From Chloroflexota bacterium (GTDB lineage: Bacteria > Chloroflexota > Dormibacteria > Dormibacterales > Dormibacteraceae): 64,000 nt of DNA. The stretch spans positions 1 to 64,000 of the forward strand of contig VBHJ01000004.1 in the NCBI GenBank assembly GCA_005887685.1, given 5' to 3'. The notes below the pieces were generated by a model. The model did no database searches and was not told where the DNA came from. It worked only from the letters and a program-made list of their open reading frames with translations. Both the position numbers and the translations under genes were made by a program. The stretch's first letter is position 1; each line of letters opens with the position of its first letter. Below are positions 53,280 to 61,089 of the stretch, one piece after another.

Positions 53280-54197
53280 CTACCAGCCTCGGGCAGCGAG
53301 CAGCTCGTCCTTCGGGATGGCGGGGATCTCGAGACCGTGCATGGCCTTGCCCAATCCGGCTGAGACTTCGGCCAGCACCTCGGGCTTGTCGAAGTAGGTG
53401 GTCGCCGCGACGATCGCCTTGGCACGCTTCAACGGGTCCTCGGCTTTGAAGATGCCCGACCCCACGAACACCCCGTCGACCCCGAGCTGCATCATCAGCG
53501 CGGCGTCGGCCGGCGTCGCGATGCCCCCGGCGGCGAAGTTGACCACCGGCAGGCGGCCGAGCCCCTGGCACTCGACGAGCACCTCGACCGGCGCACCGAT
53601 CTGCTTGGCCTCGTGCACCAGCTCGGCGTGGTTCATGCCCTGGAGCTTGCGAATTCCGGCGTTCACCGCGCGCGCGTGCCGCACGGCTTCGACGACGTTG
53701 CCGGTCCCGGCCTCCCCCTTGGTCCGGATCATCGCCGCGCCTTCCGCGATGCGCCGCGTCGCTTCGCCGAGGTCACGGCAGCCGCAGACGAACGGAACCT
53801 TGAACGGGTGCTTGTCGATGTGGTTCTCCTCGTCCGCCGGGGTGAGCACCTCGGATTCATCGATGTAGTCGACCCCAAGCGCTTCGAGGATCTGGGCTTC
53901 GACGAAATGCCCGATCCGGCACTTGGCCATCACCGGGATGGTCACGGCGGCCATGATCGACTTGATCAGGTCCGGATCGGACATGCGCGCCACGCCGCCT
54001 TCCTTGCGGATGTCAGCCGGCACGCGCTCGAGCGCCATCACTGCGCACGCGCCGGCTTCCTGGGCGATGCGGGCGTGCTCGGGCGTGACGACGTCCATGA
54101 TCACGCCGCCCTTCAGCATCTGGGCAAGGCCTGCTTTGACCTTGAACGATCCCTTCACCGATTCGCTGCCATTGCGAGCCCCGTTGCCTTCGGCCAC
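53280..54197 (-). CDS. pdxS: Pyridoxal 5'-phosphate synthase lyase subunit
   Basis: About 305 aa, the enzyme that condenses ribose-5-phosphate, glyceraldehyde-3-phosphate and ammonia to PLP. It has [29 protein letters not shown], the catalytic lysine in [29 protein letters not shown] and [17 protein letters not shown] 54197 lies 7 nt after TAGAAT; GTG 54221 is the other in-frame choice. It leads the long operon ending with the ABC exporter. Confidence 0.95.
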   Translation of the reverse strand: MAEGNGARNGSESVKGSFKVKAGLAQMLKGGVIMDVVTPEHARIAQEAGACAVMALERVPADIRKEGGVARMSDPDLIKSIMAAVTIPVMAKCRIGHFVEAQILEALGVDYIDESEVLTPADEENHIDKHPFKVPFVCGCRDLGEATRRIAEGAAMIRTKGEAGTGNVVEAVRHARAVNAGIRKLQGMNHAELVHEAKQIGAPVEVLVECQGLGRLPVVNFAAGGIATPADAALMMQLGVDGVFVGSGIFKAEDPLKRAKAIVAATTYFDKPEVLAEVSAGLGKAMHGLEIPAIPKDELLAARGW

Positions 54198-54204
54198 GCT
54201 CGAA

Positions 54205-54210
54205 ATTCTA
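54205..54210 (-). promoter_or_regulatory. -10 box TAGAAT of pdxS
   Basis: TAGAAT on the minus strand lies 7 nt before GTG 54197, the best consensus among the leaderless -10 boxes here. No matching -35 is obvious. Confidence 0.6.
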
Positions 54211-54276
54211 CGCGGGCCCACAGCCCCCTTCCCCGCTTGCGGCCAAGTGCCGCCGGCGGCGGACGAGGCCAGGATC

Positions 54277-54834
54277 TTAGAGGCGCTCTAGAACGAGCGT
54301 GCGCTTGCTCGCGTATTCGTGGTCGGACAGCAGGCCGTCTCGGTGCAATCGAGTGAGCATGTCCATCTCTTCGAGCACATCCAGCAGCGGTGCCATGGTC
54401 CGCCGCGCGAGGTATGCGTCGGACGCGGTGCCCGCCTCTTCGCCCCGCGCGTCGAACTCGCGGACGAAGAAAAGTGCCTTGACGGCGGAGAAAGGAATGC
54501 CAAGCTTGCGGATCGGGCTGTCGCTTTGCTCGGCGTGCAGGTGCAGCACGACCCCGTATCGGTGACGCTCCAGGGTGCCGTCGAGATGGCCGCGCAAAAC
54601 CTCTCCGTCAAGGAAGCGGATCGCGACCTTGCGGGTCGGCGTGTCGGCCAGCTCCTTGTCACGCTGCAGCTCCACCCACTTGACCGCCGTGAGGGGGATC
54701 CATGCGGTTTCGTTGTTCTCCAGGCCGCCCGCGTCGTCGACCTCGACAAGGAAGTCAGGTTCGTCGAAATCGAGATCGCGAGCCACCCCTTCGACGGTCT
54801 CGTCGTCGAAAAAGCGCACGACTATCCTGGCCAT
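54277..54834 (-). CDS. Hypothetical protein with SHOCT-like C-terminus
   Basis: A 185-aa acidic protein. The N-terminal part (about 1-125) is beta-rich, with two similar segments starting [18 protein letters not shown] and [17 protein letters not shown] that suggest an internal duplication. The C-terminal 35 residues ([18 protein letters not shown]) resemble the SHOCT motif found in oligomerising domains. No enzyme motif is seen. The start lies 9 nt after TACAGT. It is 22 bp downstream of the sigma factor gene on the same strand. Confidence 0.7.
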   Translation of the reverse strand: MARIVVRFFDDETVEGVARDLDFDEPDFLVEVDDAGGLENNETAWIPLTAVKWVELQRDKELADTPTRKVAIRFLDGEVLRGHLDGTLERHRYGVVLHLHAEQSDSPIRKLGIPFSAVKALFFVREFDARGEEAGTASDAYLARRTMAPLLDVLEEMDMLTRLHRDGLLSDHEYASKRTLVLERL

Positions 54835-54856
54835 TTCACACCTACTGTACTAACCC

Positions 54857-55639
54857 TCATCGAGCTTCACTCCTGCGCTGGTCTCGGAGCTTTCTCCGGC
54901 CGAGTCGGCGGGCGCACTTGGTACACGTTGCTATGTGGTTTCGCACGGCTTCCGCCTGCGGGCGGCGCAGCTTTCCAGCGAGGTAGGGCGCCAGCAGCGG
55001 CACGGCCTCCTCGTGGGTGAGGTCGCCCTCGCGCTGCGAGGCCAGGTACTCCTCTTTGAACCGCAGACGCGCCCGGTAGAGCAGGGTCTCGACTGCGCTC
55101 TCGGACATCTTGAGGGTGCGGGCGATCTGGCGGTAGCTCATGTCCTGCAGCTCGCGCAGCGTCAGCACCAGGCGGTACTTCTCGGGCAAGCGCTGCGCGA
55201 CGTGCCAGACCTGCCGGCGGGTCTCGTTCGACTCCTGAACCTGAACCGGGTCGAAGGCCTTGGCCGTCGACGGCAGGTTCGACATCAGCTCGTCGTCTTC
55301 CTCCTCGGTCGTGCCGTCGGCCCGCAGGTCCCGCTGCCGGCGGCGCAGCTCGTCGTAGCAGAGGTTGCGCGCCACCGTGTGGATCCAACCGCCGAAGTTG
55401 AACGAGTCGTCAACCCGGTCCATCATCCGGAGGGCCTTCATGAAGGTCTCCTGGGCGATGTCCTCGGCCAGGAGAGCGTCCCCGAGCTTGCGACGGACCA
55501 GTCGGTAGATGGACGCGACGTAGCGGCGGTGCAGCTCTTCGAAGGCGTGAATGTCACCGTTCCGATACGCCCTGACCAGCTCAACGTCGCTAGGGCCGGT
55601 GCCCTCCTGCGTCGCGGGTTTGCTTTCCTCTACGTCCAT
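54857..55639 (-). CDS. ECF sigma factor with C-terminal zinc-finger (ZAS-like) tail
   Basis: A 260-aa ECF sigma factor. Region 2 is about 25-95 (GDIHAFEELHRRYVASIYRLVRRKLGD, then DIAQETFMKALR) and region 4 about 145-195 (LRELQDMSYRQIARTLKMSESAVETLLYRAR). The tail after 200 has LLAPYLAGKLRRPQAEAVRNHIATCTKCARRL, an HxxxCxxC zinc-binding layout like that of anti-sigma zinc fingers. It overlaps glycerate kinase by 10 bp. No separate anti-sigma gene follows; the fused tail may take that role. Confidence 0.87.
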   Translation of the reverse strand: MDVEESKPATQEGTGPSDVELVRAYRNGDIHAFEELHRRYVASIYRLVRRKLGDALLAEDIAQETFMKALRMMDRVDDSFNFGGWIHTVARNLCYDELRRRQRDLRADGTTEEEDDELMSNLPSTAKAFDPVQVQESNETRRQVWHVAQRLPEKYRLVLTLRELQDMSYRQIARTLKMSESAVETLLYRARLRFKEEYLASQREGDLTHEEAVPLLAPYLAGKLRRPQAEAVRNHIATCTKCARRLGRRKLRDQRRSEAR

Positions 55640-56766
55640 TTGCGACTGCGGCAGGCTACTACGGCGGCACGAATTAGCATCCCCTCTGGGTCGTTTAAGG
55701 CCTCTTGCAGGTCCGCGCCGCCGTCGGTGAGCGTCACCACCGCGGTCACGCCTGACCGGGTCAACGCCTCCCACCCGGGGCCCTTGCTCCCGGCCAGAAG
55801 GATCACCGGCACCCCGGCTGCCTGGGCCCGCTTGGCCACCTCACCGGGCGCTTTGCCGTAAGCGGTCTGCTCGTCGACCCGGCCCTCACCGGTGATCACC
55901 AGGTCGGCGCCCGCGAGCTTCGCGTCGAACCCTGCCGCCTCGACCACAAGAGGTGCGCCCGGGACCAGCGACGCGTCGAGAAACGCCATCAGCCCGGCGC
56001 CCGCGCCGCCCGCGGCGCCGGCTCCCGGCACGTCCGCCACCCGTTTCCCGAGATCGCGCTCGACCACCCCGGCCAGCCGGGCAAGGGCCGCGTCGAGCTC
56101 CTTGACGGCGGCCGCGTCAGCGCCTTTCTGAGGCCCGTAGACCGCGCTGGCGCCCAGGGGGCCGGTGAGCGGGTTGGTCACGTCGCAGGCGACCTTGACC
56201 TCCAGCGCAGGCGCCCACGGTTCGAAACCTGAGGCGTCGATCCGCTCGAGTCGCGCCAGGGCGGCCCCTCCCCGCGGGAGGTCCTTGCCGGCTGCATCCA
56301 GCAGCCGGTAGCCGAGAGCCTGGGCCATGCCGGCGCCGCCGTCATTGGTGGCCGAGCCTCCGATGCCGACGATGAAACGGTCGGTGTCCGGCCGCCGTGC
56401 GGCGATGAGCAGCTGGCCGAAGCCGAACGTGGACGTCCGCCGTGGGTCGCGCCGCTCCCGGGGGATCAGCGTCAGGCCGCTGGCCGCCGCCAGCTCGACG
56501 ACCGCGACGGAGCCGATGCGGCCGTAGGTGGCCGTGACGGCATCGCCGAGCGGACCCTCAACCTTCGCGGTCAGGTATTCGCCGCGGTTGGCAGTGACAA
56601 GCGCTTCGACGGTGCCGTCGCCGCCGTCGGCGACCGGGACCTCGACCACCTCGGCGTCGGGAAAGACCTCGCGGACGCCACGCGCGATGGCCCTGGCTGC
56701 TTGTGAGGCGGTGAGCGTTCCCTTGAACGCGTTGGGCGCGACGACCACCTTCATCGCGGGCGCCAT
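55630..56766 (-). CDS. Glycerate kinase
   Basis: A 378-aa enzyme that phosphorylates D-glycerate (class II GarK/GlxK family). It has VVVAPNAFKGTLTASQAA, VADGGDGTVEAL, IGGSATNDGGAGMAQALG, VACDVTNPLTG and ITGEGRVDEQTAYGKAPG. ATG 56754 (MKVVV) and 56766 are both possible. A 20-bp palindrome and a half-site lie upstream (56771-56831). It is followed by the ECF sigma gene with a short overlap. Confidence 0.92.
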   Translation of the reverse strand: MAPAMKVVVAPNAFKGTLTASQAARAIARGVREVFPDAEVVEVPVADGGDGTVEALVTANRGEYLTAKVEGPLGDAVTATYGRIGSVAVVELAAASGLTLIPRERRDPRRTSTFGFGQLLIAARRPDTDRFIVGIGGSATNDGGAGMAQALGYRLLDAAGKDLPRGGAALARLERIDASGFEPWAPALEVKVACDVTNPLTGPLGASAVYGPQKGADAAAVKELDAALARLAGVVERDLGKRVADVPGAGAAGGAGAGLMAFLDASLVPGAPLVVEAAGFDAKLAGADLVITGEGRVDEQTAYGKAPGEVAKRAQAAGVPVILLAGSKGPGWEALTRSGVTAVVTLTDGGADLQEALNDPEGMLIRAAVVACRSRKWT

Positions 56767-56811
56767 GTTCGGTTAGTCCGGACGAATTGACATGAAGTCC
56801 GTCGCAAATCT

Positions 56812-56831
56812 CGGATAGTCCGGACTATCCG
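56812..56831. promoter_or_regulatory. 20-bp perfect palindrome, candidate operator
   Basis: CGGATAGTCCGGACTATCCG is a perfect 20-bp inverted repeat between ilvE and glycerate kinase. A ten-base part of it, TAGTCCGGAC, recurs at 56774-56783, closer to the kinase start. This is a two-site layout as for a dimeric regulator. Confidence 0.7.
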
Positions 56832-56847
56832 GAAGGGGACCGACCAT

Positions 56848-57813
56848 CTAGTAGATGGGAATCGTCCAGTCCTTGTACTTCGGTGTGTCACCACGCACCG
56901 CGCCGAAGTAGATGTTCTGCAGCTCCTGCGTGAACTCTCCAACCCGACCGTTGCCGACGGGCCGGCGGTCGACCTCGATCACGGGCGAGATCTGCGCCCC
57001 CGTCCCGCACAACAGCAGCTCGTCGCAGGTGTAGAGCTCGGTCCGATCGATGCTTCGCTCGAGCACCGGCAGGTTCAGCTCGTCCTTGATGACCTTGATC
57101 AACAGGCTGCGCGTGACGCCCTCGAGGATGTCGTCGGTCACCGGAGGCGTGATGAATGAGCCGTCCTTGAGCATGAACAGGTTTTCCGCCGAGCCCTCCG
57201 AGACATGGCCGTCGACGGAAAGGACGATGGCTTCATCGAAACCGCTCTCCACCGCCTCCGACTTGGCGAGCGCTGCCTGGGCGTAAGAACCCGTGATCTT
57301 GGCGCGGGCGGGCAGTGCCTGGTCCGGGACGCGTCGCCACGTGCTGACCATGCATCGAATTCCGGCTTCAACCTCGACGTAGTTGCCGAACGGAATGGCA
57401 TAGATGAAAAAGCCGCGATTCAGGTTGTGGAGCCGGACGCCGATCTCTTCGCTCGACGTGTAGAGCAGCGGCCGCACGTAGACGTCGGACTTGAACTCGT
57501 TGCGACGCAACAGCTCGACCGTGTAGCTCACGAGCTCTTCGGTCGAATAAGGGAGCTTCATTCGCATCACGTTGGCGGAGCGATGCATGCGGTCGTAGTG
57601 AGCCGCGGACTGGAGGAGGAAGAGCTGTTCTTTCTTTTCGTTCCAGTAGGCGCGGATGCCCTCGAAGACTGCCGTGCCGTAGTGAAGCGCATGCGTCATG
57701 AGGCCGAGCTTTACGTCGTTGTAGCGAGCGAACTCGCCTTCGAAGAAAACCCACGTGTTCGGATGCGCCGCCGGCTTCTTCACCGCGGCCTTCGCTTTGG
57801 TATCCACACCCAT
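56848..57813 (-). CDS. ilvE: Branched-chain amino acid aminotransferase
   Basis: A 321-aa class IV PLP enzyme that transaminates valine, leucine and isoleucine. It shows LTHALHYGTAVFEGIRAYW-like sequence near residue 45, YVRPLLYTSSEE, the PLP lysine in ARAKITGSYAQAALAKSEA, GSAENLF and ELLLCGTGAQISPV. The start lies 7 nt after TACACT. It is upstream of glycerate kinase on the same strand, with an operator-like palindrome between them. Confidence 0.94.
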   Translation of the reverse strand: MGVDTKAKAAVKKPAAHPNTWVFFEGEFARYNDVKLGLMTHALHYGTAVFEGIRAYWNEKKEQLFLLQSAAHYDRMHRSANVMRMKLPYSTEELVSYTVELLRRNEFKSDVYVRPLLYTSSEEIGVRLHNLNRGFFIYAIPFGNYVEVEAGIRCMVSTWRRVPDQALPARAKITGSYAQAALAKSEAVESGFDEAIVLSVDGHVSEGSAENLFMLKDGSFITPPVTDDILEGVTRSLLIKVIKDELNLPVLERSIDRTELYTCDELLLCGTGAQISPVIEVDRRPVGNGRVGEFTQELQNIYFGAVRGDTPKYKDWTIPIY

Positions 57814-57884
57814 CCGGCTAAGTGTATTGGCCTACCCCGCTTGCGGGGAGGCGCCAGACCTGCACGGGCGGCCTGCCTTCTGTT

Positions 57885-58271
57885 ATGGATAGCGGCGTGA
57901 GCCTGTACGGCATCATCGCCGACCTCCGCCGCGAGCATCCGACCCCGGCCGCGATGCAAACGCTGGACCTGGTGGTGGCGGAGCTGGGGCGGACCCGCGA
58001 CAACCTGAAGGAGGCCGTCGCCAACCTCGAAGGCAAGAGCCTGCCACCAGGGGGAAAGCCCGTCCTCGACGAGCTCGTCCAGCGGGGGCGCGAGCAGGGC
58101 GTGTACGACCTCGACTATGGCCCGGATCCTTATGACAAGCCGCCACCCGAGCCGCTGGACGAGGCGACCGCGGGTATCGGGTTCGTCATGGCGATCTCTT
58201 CGCTGGCAGCCATGGCGCTCGCCGTCCTGGCGGTCGTGCTCGGACTGCGGGCGATTCTCAGCACGCAATAA
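57885..58271 (+). CDS. Small C-terminally anchored membrane protein
   Basis: A protein of about 128 aa. The N-terminal 80 residues are helical and hydrophilic (REHPTPAAMQTLDLVVAEL, then NLKEAVANLEG); one membrane helix fills the C-terminus (AISSLAAMALAVLAVVLGLRAIL). GTG 57897 is an alternative start to ATG 57885. It is followed by yajQ after 2 bp. Function not recognised. Confidence 0.65.
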   Translation: MDSGVSLYGIIADLRREHPTPAAMQTLDLVVAELGRTRDNLKEAVANLEGKSLPPGGKPVLDELVQRGREQGVYDLDYGPDPYDKPPPEPLDEATAGIGFVMAISSLAAMALAVLAVVLGLRAILSTQ

Positions 58272-58273
58272 AA

Positions 58274-58765
58274 GTGGCCGAGTACTCCTTCGACGTCGTC
58301 TCCGAGTTCAACCCCGCCGAGCTGACGAATGCGCTCGACCAGGCACGACGGGAGGTCGGGACCCGCTTCGACTTCAAGGACACGGCGACCGTTTTCGACC
58401 ATCGCGAAGGCCTGATCGTCATCGAGTCGGCGAGCGAAGACAGGGCGAAGGCGGCACTCCAGGTGCTGCGCGAGAAGGCCGCCCGGCGCCAGCTCTCGGC
58501 CAAGTTGTTCAAATCCGACGACCCAAAGACGGTGGGCAAGGGACGGGGCCAGATCGACGTCCACCTGAACGCGGGGATCACCGATGACATCGCGCGCGAC
58601 CTGCGCAAGCGAATCCAGAACGTCACCAGCAAGGTCCAGGTCCGCATCCAGGGCGATCAGCTTCGCGTCGTGGGCAAGGACAAGGACGCGTTGCAGCTCG
58701 TCATCAAGGCGCTGCGGGACGCCGAGGACATCCCTGTGCCGCTTCAGTTCACGAATTACCGCTAG
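58274..58765 (+). CDS. yajQ: YajQ-family nucleotide-binding protein
   Basis: A 163-aa protein with two ferredoxin-like domains. It has EYSFDVVSEFNPAELTNAL, VGTRFDFKDT and INAGITDDIA-like segments of the family. YajQ homologues bind c-di-GMP in some bacteria, which would fit the GGDEF protein at 22692. GTG 58274 begins 2 bp after the previous stop. Confidence 0.9.
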   Translation: MAEYSFDVVSEFNPAELTNALDQARREVGTRFDFKDTATVFDHREGLIVIESASEDRAKAALQVLREKAARRQLSAKLFKSDDPKTVGKGRGQIDVHLNAGITDDIARDLRKRIQNVTSKVQVRIQGDQLRVVGKDKDALQLVIKALRDAEDIPVPLQFTNYR

Positions 58766-58772
58766 CGCGGTC

Positions 58773-58778
58773 TAGCCT
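58773..58778 (+). promoter_or_regulatory. -10 box TAGCCT of hisA
   Basis: TAGCCT lies 6 nt before GTG 58785, the minimal spacing seen in the window, so the hisA message would begin with its start codon. Confidence 0.55.
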
Positions 58779-58784
58779 CATAAC

Positions 58785-59489
58785 GTGCTGGTCATTCCCG
58801 CGATCGACATCCTCGGTGGACGCTGCGTTCGCCTGACCCAGGGCGACTACAGCCACCCGATCGTGTATGCGGACGATCCGGCGGAGGTCGCACAGCGCTA
58901 CGTGACTGCGGGTGCGCACCACATTCATGTCGTCGACCTGGACGCGGCACGCGGTTCCGCGAGCAACATGCCCGTCATCGCGCGCATCCTCGAGCTGCCC
59001 GGCATCGAGCTGCAGGTTGCCGGTGGCGTTCGCAGCGTGGAAGCAGTTGACGCATTGCTCGAGGGCGGCGCGCATTGGGTCGTGATGGCCACCGCCGCGG
59101 TCCGCGACCCTCACCTTTTTGAACGCTGCGCGATAAAGCATCCGGGCAAGGTCCTGGCCGCGCTCGACGTCCGGGACAACAAGGCCGCGGTGAGCGGATG
59201 GCTCGACACCGATCCAGTCGCCGTCGGCGCACTCGTCAGCCGCTGGGAATTTCTGCCGCTCGCCGGAGTGATCCTGACCTGCATCGACCGCGACGGCACG
59301 ATGTCGGGTCCGGATTTGAAGACGCTGGCTCGAGTCCGCAAGATGACCAAGCTCGAGCTGCAGTATTCAGGTGGCCTGGCTTCGGTCGACGACCTGACCC
59401 GCGTGGCGGCGGCTGGAGCGCAGGCGGCCATCCTGGGCAAAGCGCTTTACGAAGGGCGGATCACGCTGGAGCAGGCCCTGGCGCGATGA
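58785..59489 (+). CDS. hisA: Phosphoribosylformimino-AICAR isomerase (HisA), possibly PriA-like
   Basis: A 234-aa TIM barrel that isomerises ProFAR in histidine synthesis. It carries the catalytic aspartates in IPAIDILGGRCVRL and ILTCIDRDGTMSGPD, and HVVDLDAARG and GGVRSVEAVDALL phosphate loops. In Actinobacteria the related PriA also acts in tryptophan synthesis; whether this protein is bifunctional cannot be told. GTG 58785 follows TAGCCT by 6 nt. Its stop overlaps the DUF3465 lipoprotein start as ATGA. Confidence 0.92.
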   Translation: MLVIPAIDILGGRCVRLTQGDYSHPIVYADDPAEVAQRYVTAGAHHIHVVDLDAARGSASNMPVIARILELPGIELQVAGGVRSVEAVDALLEGGAHWVVMATAAVRDPHLFERCAIKHPGKVLAALDVRDNKAAVSGWLDTDPVAVGALVSRWEFLPLAGVILTCIDRDGTMSGPDLKTLARVRKMTKLELQYSGGLASVDDLTRVAAAGAQAAILGKALYEGRITLEQALAR

Positions 59490-59878
59490 ACAGGCTCGCG
59501 GTGGTGGCGGCCACGCTTCTGCTGGTCGCCTGCGGAGGCCGCGAGACCCCCGATGACCAGGGACTTCACAACGACATCCAGCAGAGCACCAGCGGGGCCG
59601 AGGTGACGTTCGACGCGACGGTGAGCACTGACCCGGTGCAGAACGGCGATCACGAAGTCTTCGAGGTGAAGACGACCACGGGCGAGTCGCTCGAGATCGA
59701 CCACAACACGAGCCTCGCGCAGAACGTGCCCCTCCACAAGGGCGATGCGGTCGTCGTCCACGGCCAGCTGTACATCGACCCCGGGCCACGCTACGGCGTG
59801 CACTGCACGCACGCCCACACCTCGAGCGGTTGCCCAAACCCGGGCTGGATCGAGTACAACACCAATTACTACGAATGA
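59486..59878 (+). CDS. DUF3465-family lipoprotein
   Basis: A 130-aa secreted lipoprotein (signal AVVAATLLLVAC, cysteine about residue 16) with a mature domain of about 105 residues. The end VHCTHAHTSSGCPNPGWIEYN matches the DUF3465 pattern, with two cysteines that could form a disulfide. The function of the family is unknown. ATG 59486 overlaps the hisA stop as ATGA, so an intracellular enzyme and an exported lipoprotein share translation. Confidence 0.78.
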   Translation: MNRLAVVAATLLLVACGGRETPDDQGLHNDIQQSTSGAEVTFDATVSTDPVQNGDHEVFEVKTTTGESLEIDHNTSLAQNVPLHKGDAVVVHGQLYIDPGPRYGVHCTHAHTSSGCPNPGWIEYNTNYYE

Positions 59879-59880
59879 GA

Positions 59881-59996
59881 GCGCGGAAGAGGACTCCGTC
59901 CCCTTCCGCGGACCATCCCCTCTGCCGGCCACGATTGGGAGGCGCTTGGCCGGGAATCGCGAGGTGACGGCCGGAATGAATCCGGCCTTATAGCCA
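59881..59996. repeat. Two-hairpin intergenic repeat, distant copy
   Basis: The purine-rich hairpin (CGCGGAAG/CTTCCGCG, 59882-59910) is followed by the conserved GGCCGGA/TCCGGCC hairpin with a 5-nt loop (59969-59987). The loop sequence differs from the copy at 851 but length is conserved. With the 54-aa gene below it, this accounts for the 393-bp gap between 59878 and 60272. Confidence 0.82.
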
Positions 59997-60047
59997 CGCG
60001 CTTGTCTTACCGAACTGACCCCAGGAGTCGTAGGTGAAAATGGACAC

Positions 60048-60212
60048 ATGAGGGGGAGTCGACGAGTGCGCCCAGCGCCAGGTAGCTTCCTTCGCAACTT
60101 CCTTGCCGGGTCGTATGGCCCGCTCGAGCGGCTGCGGGTGATGTCGGCCAACGTGCAGAGAAAGCGCGGCGGAAAGGGGTGCTGCGGGAACTACGGGGAG
60201 CCGGGTTGTTGA
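60048..60212 (+). CDS. 54-aa Cys-rich miniprotein ending CCGNYGEPGCC
   Basis: A short basic protein: an Arg-rich start, a hydrophobic middle (SFLRNFLAGSYGPLERLRV) and a C-terminal KRGGKGCCGNYGEPGCC with four cysteines in two pairs. The motif is too ordered for chance and looks like a small metal-binding or disulfide motif; I recall similar C-termini on short proteins but cannot name a family. ATG 60048 was chosen; a shorter 24-aa form from an internal ATG keeps the motif. It lies between the repeat and a convergent SDR gene. Confidence 0.5.
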   Translation: MRGSRRVRPAPGSFLRNFLAGSYGPLERLRVMSANVQRKRGGKGCCGNYGEPGC

Positions 60213-60271
60213 ATGACCAAAGATGAGGCCCGTGCGGCCGGTCTGATCAGCTAGGGGATACGGCGCCGGCC

Positions 60272-61027
60272 CTAAGACTTGCGGCGCGGGGCCTTGCGCG
60301 CCACCTGCCATACGGTGGCCTGCGCGACCGGCCGGACCACGATCTCGTCGATGTCCACGTGCGGCGGTCGCGTCACGGCGAAGACGACGCAATCGGCGAT
60401 GTCCTCGGCTGTCAGCGGCTTCAGCCCCTCATAGACCGCTCGGGCCGCCTTCCGGTCACCGTGGAACCGGACCAGGCTGAACTCCGTCTCGACCAGGCCG
60501 GGCGCGATCTCGGTCACGCGAACGGGCTCGCCGTTGAGCTCCAGGCGCAAAGTTTTCGTGATCGCCCGGACCGCGTGCTTGGCCGCGGTGTAACCCGCGC
60601 CGCCTTTGTATGTCTCGAAGCCGGCGATCGATCCGATGTTCACGACGTGTCCGTGCCTGGCTTTGCGCAGCAGAGGCAGGCAGGCACGCGTCATCCACAT
60701 GAGGCCAAGCACGTTGGTCTTCCACATGCCGATCCACTCATCGTCGTTGGCCTTCTCGATCGGGTTGAGACCCAGGGCTCCGCCCGCGTTGTTGACGAGC
60801 ACGTCGATGCGTCCGAATCGTTTCCCCACCTCGCGCACGAACTGGCTGATGCTTTCCTCATCGGTGACGTCGAGATGCAGGGCCACGCCGTCTTCACCAG
60901 CAACGCGTTGCAGGCGATCGACCCGGCGCGCTCCGACCACCACTCGGTAGCCTTGACGCCCGAGTGCGATCGCGGTCGCCGCCCCGATCCCCGACGAAGC
61001 CCCCGTGATCACCGCAACTGGAGTCAC
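60272..61027 (-). CDS. Short-chain dehydrogenase/reductase (classical SDR)
   Basis: About 251 aa, NAD(P)-dependent. It has ITGASSGIGAATAIAL, VNNAGGALG, NIGSIAGFE with the catalytic serine and YTAAKHA with YxxxK. Close to YdfG-type 3-hydroxyacid dehydrogenases, substrate unknown. GTG 61027 has AGAGG 5 nt upstream and is preferred to TTG 61045. A TAGGTT box about 50 nt upstream overlaps the -10 of the divergent gene at 61090. Confidence 0.9.
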   Translation of the reverse strand: MTPVAVITGASSGIGAATAIALGRQGYRVVVGARRVDRLQRVAGEDGVALHLDVTDEESISQFVREVGKRFGRIDVLVNNAGGALGLNPIEKANDDEWIGMWKTNVLGLMWMTRACLPLLRKARHGHVVNIGSIAGFETYKGGAGYTAAKHAVRAITKTLRLELNGEPVRVTEIAPGLVETEFSLVRFHGDRKAARAVYEGLKPLTAEDIADCVVFAVTRPPHVDIDEIVVRPVAQATVWQVARKAPRRKS

Positions 61028-61089
61028 ATTTGCCTCTTTGGTCAATGCATGCAAAAAATCGTTGCCGCCCAAGCGTAACCTAGAGAAAA

